From an uncultured Acetatifactor sp. (GTDB lineage Bacteria; Bacillota; Clostridia; Lachnospirales; Lachnospiraceae): a stretch of 64,000 nucleotides of DNA. The stretch covers positions 1 through 64,000 of the forward strand of contig NZ_CAJUCP010000001.1 in the NCBI RefSeq assembly GCF_910585425.1. The letters are read 5' to 3'. Below the pieces are notes generated by a model. It searched no databases and was not told the origin of the DNA. It saw only the letters and a program-made list of their open reading frames with translations. The position numbers and the translations under genes are program-made. Shown here one piece after another: positions 17,379-26,717 of the stretch. Within the stretch, counting starts at the first letter, position 1; each line of letters opens with the position of its first letter.

Positions 17379-19173
17379 ACCAGCACCTCTGACTTTCGAA
17401 CATCTCCCTGTAAAGCCCGTTCTCCACTCCCGTCAGAGCCTTATGGGTTCCCTGCTCCATGATCCTGCCCTGGTCTAACACCAGGATCTCGTCTGCCATG
17501 CGCGCAGCGCCCAGCCTGTGCGTAATCAAAATCGTGAGCGAATCCTCCGCTCCCATTGTGGCCCGCCGGAACGTCTCATACACCTTCGCCTCGCTCTTCG
17601 GATCCAGCGCTGCCGTAGGCTCGTCAAGGATATTGACGGGCGCTTGGCTGTATAAGAGCCTCGCAATCGCCAGCTTCTGCCACTGGCCCCCGGACAGGTC
17701 CACGCCGTCCTTATCCAATTTTCCCAGCTTGCTGTCCAACCCCCATGGCAGCTCCTGTACACAGGGCTCCAGCTCCAGTTTTTCTATGATCCGCCCCAGC
17801 AGCCGCTCATTTTCCTCATTGACATTTCCCACGGAAATGTTGTCCCGAAAGGACAGGGCATATCTGGCGAAATCCTGGAACACCACGGAGAACATCCACT
17901 TCAGCTCCCCGTATCGGTACTCCCGCAGGTTCCTTCCATTGATCAGAATCTGCCCCTCATACTCTTCATACAATCCGGTCAGCAGTTTCGTCAGCGTGGA
18001 TTTCCCCGCGCCGTTCCTGCCCACCACCGCATAGCATTTGTCCCCCTGGAGCGCAAGGGAGCAGTCCTTCAGCACGTACTCCTCCCTTCCCGGATATCGG
18101 AAAGATACCTTCCGGAATTCAATCGTCTCCACCCGAAATCCCGGGATTTTCCGTGGTTCCACAATGGCCTCCGCCTTCTCCTCCATGCCCAGAAAAACGC
18201 TCACGTCCTTCAGATACGCGTTCAAGTCCGCAGCCCCCTGCATAATGCCCGACAGATTCCACGACATGCCCTGGACAAGATTCAAAACGGAAGTCACAAG
18301 GCCTACATATAATCCGTTCGACAGCTTTCCGCTGCCCAAAGCAGGCAGGAGCAGCAGCATAATGATCACCGCAAGCACCACCATCGTCAGCGAGCCGCTT
18401 TTCATATTGGCGTATCTTTTCTTCAGGATCACAGCCTCCCTCTGATTCGCGTAATCGCTGAGACTGTCGTACTCCTTCGCTATCTGCCCGGAATAGCCGA
18501 ACATTGTCCGCTCTTTTGCGTGGTCCCTGTCCGACAGGATCCTCGCCAGATATTGATATCGTCTTTTGACCTCTACCGCGTCCTTTTGCAGGACATAATT
18601 CTGTTTCCCTGTCCTGTATGCCAGATAGAAAAGGGGAACGCTCACCAAAAGGATCGCCCCGCCGCTCAGGACGCTGGCCTGCATGACAATGCTCATAAGG
18701 GCTACGCATTTTACCACCAGCTCAATTCCGTTACAGACTGTACGGTAGCCAGTCCAGAAGCGGTTCTCCACCTTTTCGCAGACACGGTATATCAATGCGC
18801 AGGACTGGTTATCCTCTATGTATCTGTATTGCAGCGCGGCCTGTTTTCTCATGAACCGGTTCCTCAGTACGGCCTTTAAACGGTTCTGCGCGGATGCGTC
18901 GATCAGATTGGTGGCAGAGGGTATCATCTGCTTAAATATCACGATTCCAAGCAATATCATAAGAGGCGCCAATACCATATGGACTTCCAGCGCACCGCCA
19001 TATGTCCCTTCCACGCGGTTCACGAATTCCGCGATTGCCAGCGTCTGTGCCGTAGGCAGAAAAGCATTGACCAAGGCGGCCAGCAAAAGATATTCCGCAT
19101 GAAAGGGTATGATTTTTGTCATGTCCCCCAGGAATGTCAAAAAATTGTATGCCCGTTTTTTCGAATCTTTCAT
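17368..19173 (-). CDS. ABC exporter half-transporter (first of left pair)
   Basis: The 601-residue TMD-NBD fusion has Walker A AVVGRNGAGKST, signature LSGGQWQKLAIARLL, Walker B VNILDEPTAALDP and ITHRLGAA. Like its partner it uses the GGQWQ signature found in exporters linked to peptides in Firmicutes. It is first in the leftward unit and divergent from a second exporter pair. Residues 1-330 hold the membrane helices. The cargo is unknown. Confidence 0.85.
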   Translation of the reverse strand: MKDSKKRAYNFLTFLGDMTKIIPFHAEYLLLAALVNAFLPTAQTLAIAEFVNRVEGTYGGALEVHMVLAPLMILLGIVIFKQMIPSATNLIDASAQNRLKAVLRNRFMRKQAALQYRYIEDNQSCALIYRVCEKVENRFWTGYRTVCNGIELVVKCVALMSIVMQASVLSGGAILLVSVPLFYLAYRTGKQNYVLQKDAVEVKRRYQYLARILSDRDHAKERTMFGYSGQIAKEYDSLSDYANQREAVILKKRYANMKSGSLTMVVLAVIIMLLLLPALGSGKLSNGLYVGLVTSVLNLVQGMSWNLSGIMQGAADLNAYLKDVSVFLGMEEKAEAIVEPRKIPGFRVETIEFRKVSFRYPGREEYVLKDCSLALQGDKCYAVVGRNGAGKSTLTKLLTGLYEEYEGQILINGRNLREYRYGELKWMFSVVFQDFARYALSFRDNISVGNVNEENERLLGRIIEKLELEPCVQELPWGLDSKLGKLDKDGVDLSGGQWQKLAIARLLYSQAPVNILDEPTAALDPKSEAKVYETFRRATMGAEDSLTILITHRLGAARMADEILVLDQGRIMEQGTHKALTGVENGLYREMFESQRCWYEA

Positions 19174-19226
19174 ATCGTTTTATCGTCCAATTTCCAGTCT
19201 TTATCTGTTATACTGCCTATAGTCAA

Positions 19227-19254
19227 ATTATAGCACAGCATGTGGAAAAGTCCA
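19227..19254 (-). promoter_or_regulatory. Promoter of the left ABC exporter pair
   Basis: Leftward TGGACT, 16 bp, perfect TATAAT, about 50 bp before the ATG at 19173. Confidence 0.5.
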
Positions 19255-19307
19255 TATTAAAATGGAGGCTCCCTGGCAAAACCCTGCAGCACAGGGGCTT
19301 TTCATAG

Positions 19308-19336
19308 TTGAAACCCCTTTAAGTTTATGATAAAAT
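19308..19336 (+). promoter_or_regulatory. Promoter of the right ABC exporter pair
   Basis: TTGAAA, 17 bp, TAAAAT. An imperfect palindrome, AGGGG-CTTTTCA-TAG-TTGAAA-CCCCT (19293-19318), overlaps the -35 box and is a plausible operator. The start point near 19343 excludes the upstream in-frame start at 19327 for the next gene. Confidence 0.55.
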
Positions 19337-19419
19337 TTTTCATAAAGGCAGGCAGCAAGAGCGGAATGCGGGCAAGCGCTCAAGCAGGCATTTACTATAC
19401 CGGGAAGGGAAGAGCAAAA

Positions 19420-21054
19420 ATGAATACCGAATCAAAAAACACACTGAAAAAATCAGCCGGCAGCCTATTCACGGCGGGACTTGCCGTCTGTGTGGGTTCC
19501 GGTCTGGGCATCCTTTATCTGGAGTGCATCAGGCTTCTGGCGGACAGCGTCTTAACGAAAAATACGGGCAGGCTATGGGGCATATTCGCAGTATTTTCAG
19601 TGAGCCTGCTCCTGTCGGCGCTGCTTCTGTGCGTCCAAAACAGCAAAACTTTGACTATAAAGCAGAGGCTGATAGAATCCCTGGAGCAAAAAGCCATGGA
19701 CGTTTGGCTCGGCTCCAATTATAGAAACAAGGAAAATACCGAGAAAATGCTGCCCATTATCCGAAATGATATTTTTACATATTCCGAGCAGCTTTCAGGA
19801 TTTCTACTTAAAATAGCAGGAACTGCTGTATCCGTGATTCTGACAAGTATCTATGTCTTCCTAATCGAGCCCTGGCTTTTGGCCCTGACCCTTTGCCTGT
19901 CCCTGGCGGCCATCTCAATCAGCGCCTACAGGGGGCGAAAGCTGCCGGAGCAGAATGAAAAGCTTTATTTTCACATGGGCGCGATCTATAACCACAATGC
20001 GGAGCTGGTGCGGAACCGGGAAGCCGCCTATGCCCTCAACGGCGAACGGGTGATCGAGCCCTATCAAAAAGAAATCGCCGACTATAAAATCGACCAGGCA
20101 AAAATTCTAGGCACCATGACAATGCAGCGGATTTTAGGCTCGGCAAACACCATTTTGAATACCTGCGCCATACTGATCATCGGGGGATATGGGGTTTCCA
20201 AGGGCAGCATCGGAATCAGCGATTTCATTGTGCTCTTGGCGGCTGTGGGTTCTTTGACCAACACCCTGTATCAAATTCCCGCCTGTATTTCCGAGTATCA
20301 GCAGCTTAAGGGCATGGACGGCAGGATAAACGCCCTGTTGACTCCACAAGTCAAATCCGCCTGGGGAGTTGAAGATATACATAAAATCGATTCCATTTCC
20401 GCACAAAATCTGAGCTTTTCCTATGAAAATGGAAGCGGGGAATCCCAGGGAAAAAGTCTCTTTGAAGGCTTGAACATAGACTTAAAATCAGGGGAATGCC
20501 TGATATTAAATGGAGCGTCAGGCTGCGGCAAATCCACGCTGCTGAAAGTCTTTGCAGATATCCTAAAAGGCTATGGCGGGGCTATCCTCTGTGGCGGTAA
20601 AGATCTGAGGGACATTAAGGAAAGCGCCTTTTGGAATCGGATTTTATATCTAAGCCAGGAGCCTCAGCTTATTTCAGGCACGATCAAAGAAAATATCACA
20701 ATGTTCCAGGATGCGGATGAAAGGAAGCTCAACCACGCATTGGCGCAGACGGGATTGACCAGTCTTATCCCCAAGTTTCAAAATGGGATAGACACCCCTG
20801 TCTCCATGCTGAATCTATCCTCAGGAGAGCAGCAGAGGATATGTCTTGCCAGGGCTTTTTACGGTGATTATGACGTGATTATTTCCGATGAAAGCTTCTC
20901 CGCAATAGACCCTGACTCGCGCGGGGAGATATTCGGAAAGCTCCTTGCACAGCTCAGGGAAAAGTCCCAGATACTGATCATGTCCTCGCATACGGCCTTT
21001 GAGCATAGCGCCCAGGACAGCGTAAAAATTCTCAATATGGGAGGAAAAGTTTGA
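19420..21054 (+). CDS. ABC exporter half-transporter (first of right pair)
   Basis: The 544-residue fusion has five or six membrane helices (about 15-300) and an ATPase domain: Walker A ILNGASGCGKST, signature LSSGEQQRICLARAF, Walker B VIISDESFSAID and SSHTAFEH. The Walker B ends in Ser-Asp-Glu rather than Leu-Asp-Glu, but the catalytic Glu is kept. The organisation resembles CydC/CydD-like and bacteriocin exporters. The start at 19420 fits the promoter; the stop overlaps the next gene by 4 bp. Confidence 0.82.
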   Translation: MNTESKNTLKKSAGSLFTAGLAVCVGSGLGILYLECIRLLADSVLTKNTGRLWGIFAVFSVSLLLSALLLCVQNSKTLTIKQRLIESLEQKAMDVWLGSNYRNKENTEKMLPIIRNDIFTYSEQLSGFLLKIAGTAVSVILTSIYVFLIEPWLLALTLCLSLAAISISAYRGRKLPEQNEKLYFHMGAIYNHNAELVRNREAAYALNGERVIEPYQKEIADYKIDQAKILGTMTMQRILGSANTILNTCAILIIGGYGVSKGSIGISDFIVLLAAVGSLTNTLYQIPACISEYQQLKGMDGRINALLTPQVKSAWGVEDIHKIDSISAQNLSFSYENGSGESQGKSLFEGLNIDLKSGECLILNGASGCGKSTLLKVFADILKGYGGAILCGGKDLRDIKESAFWNRILYLSQEPQLISGTIKENITMFQDADERKLNHALAQTGLTSLIPKFQNGIDTPVSMLNLSSGEQQRICLARAFYGDYDVIISDESFSAIDPDSRGEIFGKLLAQLREKSQILIMSSHTAFEHSAQDSVKILNMGGKV

Positions 21055-22637
21055 AAATGTTGGAGAGACTGAGGGCCACAGCCATAATCCTGAAACATCA
21101 TAAGCTGAAATTCGCGGCTTTGCTGATGGTATTTTCATTGACATCCTTCGCGCTGCCTTTGGCTGCGCCCTTTATGATACAGTCTATCATGGGCAGCATA
21201 GAAAGCGGCGCGAGCGCAACTCCATGGATGGTTTTTATGCTGATTCTGGCAGCTCTATTCCTGCTCACATTGGATTACCTGGTGAATGTATATGGAAATG
21301 TGATGTGCGCAAACCTTATTTACAGAGGCTCGGCGGACTTGTACAAGGACCTGTTCGCGCTGCCCTACGGGGAAAGGGAATCAAAATACAATGAGGAAGA
21401 TCTGCTCCAGAATATTACCGCATTTACCGATTCCGCGCTCTCTTTATGGGTCATGATGATCAGCTTTGCCATCAGTGTGATCGTAATGGGCGTTCTTTTG
21501 ATTTTGTCGGCTCATGTCCATTATACGGTCTCCCTTTTTGTCTTGGCCCACATCGGCATCACCATTTTTGCAGGCAAAAAAATCAATGACATCTCTGAAA
21601 AATATGCCGCCCGGCTCCAGGACTTTGAAGCCGAAAAAAACAAGAATATCGAGGAGCTTATGTATCAGGCGGATTTCATCAATATGAACAGCCTGCAGAG
21701 CATCATGAAAAGCCGTTTCGACCAGACCAGAAGGGATATTTTCCGTGTCCAGACCGAACAGTTGAAACAGAATAATCTCTATACTTCCCTGCAGAGAGTC
21801 ATCAGCGAACTGGTAAGCGGATTCATTTACCCTGTTTTGGGATTTTTGCCCGGCAGCGGAAAAATATCAGGAGGAAATCTGGCTTCCGTTAAAAGCATCA
21901 TTGAAGAGTCGGAAAAGCAGACCCAGAATATGCAGCAGATGGCGGCTTATATCCCCTATAATACCGTACCGATCGACAATGGCAAGGCGCTTTTTGGCCT
22001 GAAAAGGGAAGCAAAATCTGAAAATCCTGACAATAGCTGCGCCCTGGCCATCGACAAATTATGCTTTGAAGCAGAGGGCAGAAGTATCCTTTCGAATATC
22101 AGTTTCAGCGTAAAAGAAGGGGAGCATATCGCGATAATGGGGGAAAACGGCAGCGGAAAATCCACTTTGCTCCGCTGCATCATGGGGATGTATGCTCCCA
22201 CATCCGGCAGTATAACACTGTTCGGTAAATCCCCCGCAAATGATGCGGAATATTTGAGGGAAAATGGGATTTTTTCCTATATGCCCGCCGCTTCCCAGCT
22301 TTACGAAACTACCGTTGACGGCAATATCTTGATGGGCAGTTTCAGTGAGATAAGCCTGGAGAAAATTAAAAATGCCACTGGGGTCTCTGATTTTTCAGGC
22401 GGTGATATCTCTTCCGTATCCCAGCTTTCAGGAGGGGAGCAGCAGCGGGTGAATGCCGCCAGAGCCTTTTCCAACAGCAATGCGAAAATCATTCTTCTGG
22501 ACGAGCCTACAGCGTCCTTGGACGGAGAACATGCCGAGAAGCTGATGCGTTATATAAGAAGCTGCAGGGCTACCGTTATCTATACGACGCACCGTGAGGA
22601 AGAAGCTGCGTTTGCCGACAGGGTCATTCGGATGTGA
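21051..22637 (+). CDS. ABC exporter half-transporter (second of right pair)
   Basis: The 528-residue fusion has membrane helices in residues 15-175, a shortened second half of the membrane domain, and an ATPase with Walker A IMGENGSGKST, signature LSGGEQQRVNAARAF, Walker B IILLDEPTASLD and YTTHREEE. The TTG at 21051 shares four bases with the previous stop (TTGA) and has GGAGG 6 bases upstream, a classic coupled start; the ATG at 21057 is spaced too far. It should dimerise with its upstream neighbour. Confidence 0.82.
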   Translation: MKMLERLRATAIILKHHKLKFAALLMVFSLTSFALPLAAPFMIQSIMGSIESGASATPWMVFMLILAALFLLTLDYLVNVYGNVMCANLIYRGSADLYKDLFALPYGERESKYNEEDLLQNITAFTDSALSLWVMMISFAISVIVMGVLLILSAHVHYTVSLFVLAHIGITIFAGKKINDISEKYAARLQDFEAEKNKNIEELMYQADFINMNSLQSIMKSRFDQTRRDIFRVQTEQLKQNNLYTSLQRVISELVSGFIYPVLGFLPGSGKISGGNLASVKSIIEESEKQTQNMQQMAAYIPYNTVPIDNGKALFGLKREAKSENPDNSCALAIDKLCFEAEGRSILSNISFSVKEGEHIAIMGENGSGKSTLLRCIMGMYAPTSGSITLFGKSPANDAEYLRENGIFSYMPAASQLYETTVDGNILMGSFSEISLEKIKNATGVSDFSGGDISSVSQLSGGEQQRVNAARAFSNSNAKIILLDEPTASLDGEHAEKLMRYIRSCRATVIYTTHREEEAAFADRVIRM

Positions 22638-22741
22638 CTTTTTTCCAGGCTTTGCGGCTGTCACCGCCATATACGCATCTGCTGAAGGCATCAAAGCCCG
22701 CCTGGGTTCCGGTTTCCTCCCTCCGGATCCGGAACCGGGGC

Positions 22742-22912
22742 TTATGGGGCGCTGCCAGACATGCGATAAGGGTGACGGCCCCGGCAACCAATGTTTGAAT
22801 CCAGCAGTTCCCTGATCAGTCCTGTCTTGTCCACATAGTAGAAGCCTTCGGTCCTTATCTTTTCGAAATTCTCAATCCCGATAGGCAGTTTCACCTTGTC
22901 CTTCATGACCAT
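22742..22912 (-). pseudogene. N-terminal stub of an AAA-ATPase-like/PD-(D/E)XK protein
   Basis: Fifty-six residues include KLPIGIENFEKIRTEGFYYV and DKTGLIRELL, the invariant opening of the large AAA-ATPase-like family (PF09820 type) that is highly repeated in Clostridia. The frame leaves the family just where the GEV-LFTRPRRFGKS Walker A region should follow and soon meets TAA. AAAGGA precedes the ATG, so a short peptide could still be made, but the enzyme is gone. Confidence 0.7.
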
Positions 22913-23126
22913 AATCCTTTCCCCAATATAAAATATGCTTATCTGTCCCGCATATGGCCTGGTCGTTCCCCATACAGCGCATCAGCCATTCTTGGGGGGC
23001 GTTCCAGCTTTCGTTTAACATAGATTCTATTTGTTGTTTCCATTCATTTTAGCAAAGGCAGAAGGCAAAAGCAAGAAGTGATTTGCTGTAGTATGTTTTC
23101 GATAGCAGAGTTCTGTGGAGTTCTGC

Positions 23127-23150
23127 AGCGCATAGCGAAAACTATGCGCT
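23127..23150. other. Perfect 9-bp inverted repeat
   Basis: AGCGCATAG and CTATGCGCT flank CGAAAA. No T-run follows strongly enough for a terminator (TTTC only). A weak promoter (TTTCAG, 17 bp, TACAAT) starts directly after it and leads to the gene at 23273, so it may be an operator. Confidence 0.4.
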
Positions 23151-23272
23151 TTCAGCTCAGGAGAAAATGTGCTACAATAGGAAAGGGCATCCTTGAAAGC
23201 CAGGGATGGTCTGTAGATACTGTCCCTGAAATGGGTAGCGTTACCTCATGGGGCATGTGGGGAGGTTTTTTG

Positions 23273-24946
23273 ATGATATTTCCAAAAGCATGGCAATCTC
23301 TGCAGAATTTACACGGGATTCTGCAAAGATGGATGGATCGGTTTCTGCCTAATGCGGAAAAGCGCCAGGCGCGGGAGATTCTGGGGCTTATCTGCCGGAA
23401 ATGCCATGCGGAAGAAGCAGGGACAGAAAGTGGAGCAGATGCATCAAAGAAGAGGCCGCCAGGGAAGCGAAAACGCTTTCTGCACATCTTATGGGAAGAA
23501 TGGAAAGAGCGCAAATGGCTGTCCGTTATCTGCCACCCGGTTTTTCTGCAAAGGCAGTACAGCCTGGAAGTCCTGGCAGGTCTTTGCGGCTTTTTGCAGG
23601 AGGAAAGCCAGGTTCGTCCTGAGGGGATAGGGCAGAATTTGTATTTTGCCCTGTGCATGGCATATGGCTTTTTCACGGATGGCGATGGTACGGCGGATGG
23701 CACAGCGGCTGCTGACAGGCAGGCGAGGTTGGCGGTATCGCCTGGGGCGGAAAGCGAATATAGCCGTTTGAAAGGGCTGCTTGCCGCTCATCCCAGTCAC
23801 CGGGAGTATGTGCAGGATTTACGGTCCTGGTCTGACCTGATAGAAGAGCGCCGGTTCTTTTCTTTCTGCAGGGAGGCATGCTGCCTCTGGCTGGGCATGG
23901 GGGATCGGGAACAGCGGGCCGCCTTCGGGGAGGGCTTTCCGGACATGGCGGAGCAATGGCTGCTGATGTCCTCCCTCCCCGAGTCCGATACGGAATTTGT
24001 CTTCCGTAACCTCTGCCGTCTGCCGCAGCCTCTATTTTCACGGCAGCTGGCGGCGAAAATGCAGGAATATACCCATCTGTGCCGGGAGCGGCAGGAATTT
24101 TTCCAGGCGTTCGTGGACGCGCTGGATTATACGGGAGATGGGCATTCCGTCCATGAATGCGGGTATGTGCCGCTTATGCAGCGCTTCAGCGCCCTGAAGG
24201 CACGATATGGTTCTGCGGGGGGCTGGAAAAAGCATCTGTGCAGCCGCAGTTTCCAGAACGAATTCCGCGACTGGGTGCTGCACCCGCGCCATGGCGGCTA
24301 TGTCAGCTCCTGGGCCAGGTATCTGGAATACTATGGGTGGCGGGAAGTGCGCAGCCAGTTCGGCGGCAGCTCGCCTTTTGAGGAAGAGCTGCTCGGGTGG
24401 CTTAAGACCGATTTGTATTTCAAGGAGTACGAGAAACGCTACCAGAAGGAGTCGGCCTGGAAGGAGCAGCAGATAGAAAAGGCCTATTTCCGTGAGTTGT
24501 TCCCCCTGCCGGAACGAAGCGAGGGAAAGCTTGAGGTGCTCCGCAAGGCAGAGCAGGGGAAAACGATCGACGCAAAGAAGGCGTCGGAAGCCCTCAGCGA
24601 ACTGTACGCGTATGATGAAACGGCGCTGCGCCGCCTGACACAGGTGACCAATAGCATGGTGCGTTTCAATTTCCTCCTGGGCGCGCCAAAGGACAGGGGA
24701 GAGGCGGCGTGGGGGGACGCGGTCTGCTTCCTGGAGGATGAGGTCCTGATCTACCGCAGGGAGGAAGACGGGACCTGCCACCTGAGCCACGCTGCATTTT
24801 TTGACATGATTGCTCACATTGTGGACAGCAAGGCGGACTGCCACATGACGCATCAGAAGTCTTTCTATCAGGAGGAATTTATAGATACGGTCTGCAAAAA
24901 TATGTACCTGTACGAATGCTATGTATACGGTAAAACAATTAAATAA
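23273..24946 (+). CDS. Hypothetical 557-residue protein
   Basis: I do not recognise this protein. It is soluble, rich in Trp, Arg, Glu and aromatic residues, and looks helical. There is no signal peptide, membrane helix or nucleotide-binding motif. The ATG at 23273 has GGGGAGG 7 bases upstream, so I prefer it to the longer frame from 23078. The composition recalls the large helical regions that follow J-domains in some clostridial proteins, but no HPD motif is present. It stands alone, followed by a broken ABC ATPase. G+C content looks like the core genes rather than the A+T-rich islands. Confidence 0.55.
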   Translation: MIFPKAWQSLQNLHGILQRWMDRFLPNAEKRQAREILGLICRKCHAEEAGTESGADASKKRPPGKRKRFLHILWEEWKERKWLSVICHPVFLQRQYSLEVLAGLCGFLQEESQVRPEGIGQNLYFALCMAYGFFTDGDGTADGTAAADRQARLAVSPGAESEYSRLKGLLAAHPSHREYVQDLRSWSDLIEERRFFSFCREACCLWLGMGDREQRAAFGEGFPDMAEQWLLMSSLPESDTEFVFRNLCRLPQPLFSRQLAAKMQEYTHLCRERQEFFQAFVDALDYTGDGHSVHECGYVPLMQRFSALKARYGSAGGWKKHLCSRSFQNEFRDWVLHPRHGGYVSSWARYLEYYGWREVRSQFGGSSPFEEELLGWLKTDLYFKEYEKRYQKESAWKEQQIEKAYFRELFPLPERSEGKLEVLRKAEQGKTIDAKKASEALSELYAYDETALRRLTQVTNSMVRFNFLLGAPKDRGEAAWGDAVCFLEDEVLIYRREEDGTCHLSHAAFFDMIAHIVDSKADCHMTHQKSFYQEEFIDTVCKNMYLYECYVYGKTIK

Positions 24947-24962
24947 AACCAAAAAAACGTAT

Positions 24963-25172
24963 ATGCTTCCGCTTTGCCGCCTGGAGAGGACTCGGCAGCT
25001 TCTTCTTTACGTCCTGCGGGACATCAACGCCCAAATAGAGCAGGGCAGGATGTACGCCATCCTCGGCCCCTCCAGGTGCGGCAAGACCACGCTGCTGTCC
25101 CTGCCGGGCGGTCTGGACAGCCCCTGCAGCGGCCAGATTTTGTACCAGGGCGAAGATATTGCAAAAAATCAC
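24963..25172 (+). pseudogene. N-terminal fragment of a MacB/LolD-type ABC ATPase
   Basis: The frame reads VLRDINAQIEQGRMYAILGP then SRCGKTTLLSLPGGLDSP, the start of a lipoprotein- or peptide-exporter ATPase. Walker A has Arg in place of the second Gly (GPSRCGKTT) and GGLD is preceded by Pro. The similarity ends near ILYQGEDIAK, where unrelated sequence joins. No permease follows. It is a dead end left by a deletion. Confidence 0.65.
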
Positions 25173-25193
25173 TTTCCCTCCCCAAATTTCACA

Positions 25194-25418
25194 TTACAGC
25201 ACCCGGGCTTTTCCCGTGTAGGGATGGCTCTCTGCATAAGCGGACGCTTTTACTGCAAACTCGCCTGCTTCCATTTTGTCAAAGTATTCCCGTTGCCATA
25301 CCGTATAATCGAAATCATCCCTTTTAATAAGGGAAATGAAATACTCCGCATCAATAACTCCCAGATTATCTACAAGACATGCAAACCCCTGATCCAAAAT
25401 ATTCACTGCATTAGCCAT
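25194..25418 (-). CDS. Small partner of a PIN-domain gene, putative antitoxin
   Basis: The 74-residue protein (AVNILDQGFACLVDNLGVID then YFISLIKRDDFDYTVWQREY) matches a short conserved protein that in Clostridia accompanies PIN-domain genes. The ATG at 25418 overlaps the original end of the PIN gene (before the MITE insertion) and has GGAGG upstream within that end. The partnership suggests a toxin-antitoxin or regulator role, which is inference. Confidence 0.6.
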   Translation of the reverse strand: MANAVNILDQGFACLVDNLGVIDAEYFISLIKRDDFDYTVWQREYFDKMEAGEFAVKASAYAESHPYTGKARVL

Positions 25419-25475
25419 TAGCCATCGACCTCCATTCTTCTAATAAATTCTCCCGGCGTTACCAGCTTAATCTTT

Positions 25476-25961
25476 TCAGACTGATATTTTATACTGCACA
25501 CCGGTTAAATTTGCAGTGCAACCCGACTGCAGACCGCCAGCCAAGTACTTTCCCGGAGACACCACTGTAAATCCTGGCGGTCTGCAGTATAACAATCTGT
25601 CATCTGTGGTCACAAAATAATCGCATTCAGCCATAAGAGCACAGGCTACATGATATGCATCTTTTTCCTTTACGCCTGTTTCCATAATAGAATCAGCAAT
25701 TTCTGCAAACTTGTCGCTGTGCTTATTGCTGACATATAATGTGGCGTAGTCTTTCATAAACTTCTCAATCGCCATCCTCTTCTGAATTGACCGATTATTG
25801 CTATTCTCAAAATCAAGAACATATGATGTGACAAGCTCTATCTGTTTTTTCCTAATCATGTCCTGTATATGCAGCTTTGCCTGCGTTTCTAAATGAATGC
25901 GCATTTGCGACTGATCATCATAGGGCCGGTTATAACTACAATTATCCAAGTATATTCTCAT
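25476..25961 (-). CDS. PIN-domain protein with MITE-altered C-terminus
   Basis: The 161-residue protein opens MRIYLDNCSYNRPYDD (first PIN aspartate, Asp6), has a central EKDAYHVACALMAECDYFVT with TTDDRLL near the end, the typical acidic set of a PIN ribonuclease. After residue 122 (DDRLL) the frame runs into a 102-bp inserted element, so the last about 39 residues (YCRPPGFTVV through YKISV) are element-encoded. Removing the element with one TA restores LLKYQSEKIKLVTPGEF and a 25-residue native end. The core acidic residues are kept, so activity may survive. AAGGAG precedes the ATG. Confidence 0.8.
   Translation of the reverse strand: MRIYLDNCSYNRPYDDQSQMRIHLETQAKLHIQDMIRKKQIELVTSYVLDFENSNNRSIQKRMAIEKFMKDYATLYVSNKHSDKFAEIADSIMETGVKEKDAYHVACALMAECDYFVTTDDRLLYCRPPGFTVVSPGKYLAGGLQSGCTANLTGVQYKISV
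25490..25591. mobile_element. 102-bp MITE-like element at a TA target
   Basis: The element is bounded by TATACTGCACACC at one end and GGTCTGCAGTATA at the other: terminal inverted repeats matching in 12 of 13 positions, including the TA. An internal 15-bp inverted copy (ACTGCAGACCGCCAG / CTGGCGGTCTGCAGT) also occurs. Excision with one TA left behind restores the PIN gene perfectly, which proves the boundaries. TA duplication is typical of IS630/Tc1-type elements; no transposase is encoded. A diverged partial copy is at 49903-49971. Confidence 0.85.
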
Positions 25962-26207
25962 GTCATCATTCTCTCCTTACCTTAAATTATGCCCTTTTGT
26001 CTTATCTTAACACAGTTGATGGGGATAATCTACTTCTTTCACCTCCCATTGTCACACCGTATAATTGAAATCAAGCTTAAGAAGATAATCCGTCTGTTCT
26101 TAGTATAGCTGATTGCGATTGGCATTACAATAACAATCAATATCCATATGCAAAAATCCTCAAAGCGAAACTTAATTAGCAGCCACTTTGTTTACGATAC
26201 TATATAA
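25962..26207. other. Intergenic, no gene seen
   Basis: About 245 bp of A+T-rich sequence between the PIN gene start and the broken ABC ATPase. I see no coding potential or clear terminator. Confidence 0.4.
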
Positions 26208-26717
26208 TTACCCCCTGGCACTGTAGATTTCTTTAATGATGTCTTCGATAGGCGTGCCGCTTATATTCATATCCTCTATCCTCGCCTCGCGCGAAAGCTG
26301 GCTTATGACCGCATCTATAGATATCTCTACCAAATCAATCACAAAAGATTTCTTTTTCCCCTGATCGGAGATCACCCTGATCCTGTCATCAGAGACCACG
26401 ATTTCTTCAGACAGTTCCACATCTATGAACCTGCGCCTCCCATGTATGTCAGCCACCTTGTCCATCGAATCGTGAAAGACGATGCTGCCCCGGTCAATCA
26501 CAATCAGGTCCCTGCACACATTGACGATATCTGCCAAGTCATGGGAGGTCACTACCAGGGTGACCTTCTTCTCCTGGTTCAGCCAGGTAAGGAATTTCCT
26601 TATTTTGTCCTTTGCTATGATATCCAGCCCGATAGTAGGCTCGTCCATAAAAACGATTTGGGGGTCATGGAGAAAGGATGCCGCGATTTCACACCGCATC
26701 CTCTGCCCCAGGCTCAG
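26208..26717 (-). pseudogene. C-terminal half of an ABC-2 exporter ATPase
   Basis: The frame starts at the signature motif LSLGQRMRCEIA and continues with IVFMDEPTIGLD and VTSHDLADI, equivalent to about residue 165 onward of the ATPase at 12466-13515. The Walker A half is missing. Directly upstream, in another frame, lies a truncated permease: one deletion removed the end of the permease and the start of the ATPase. Confidence 0.85.

Noticed and set aside
23127..23150. Hairpin at 23127-23150 as a terminator
   Set aside because: Only TTTC follows, and no gene ends just before it.
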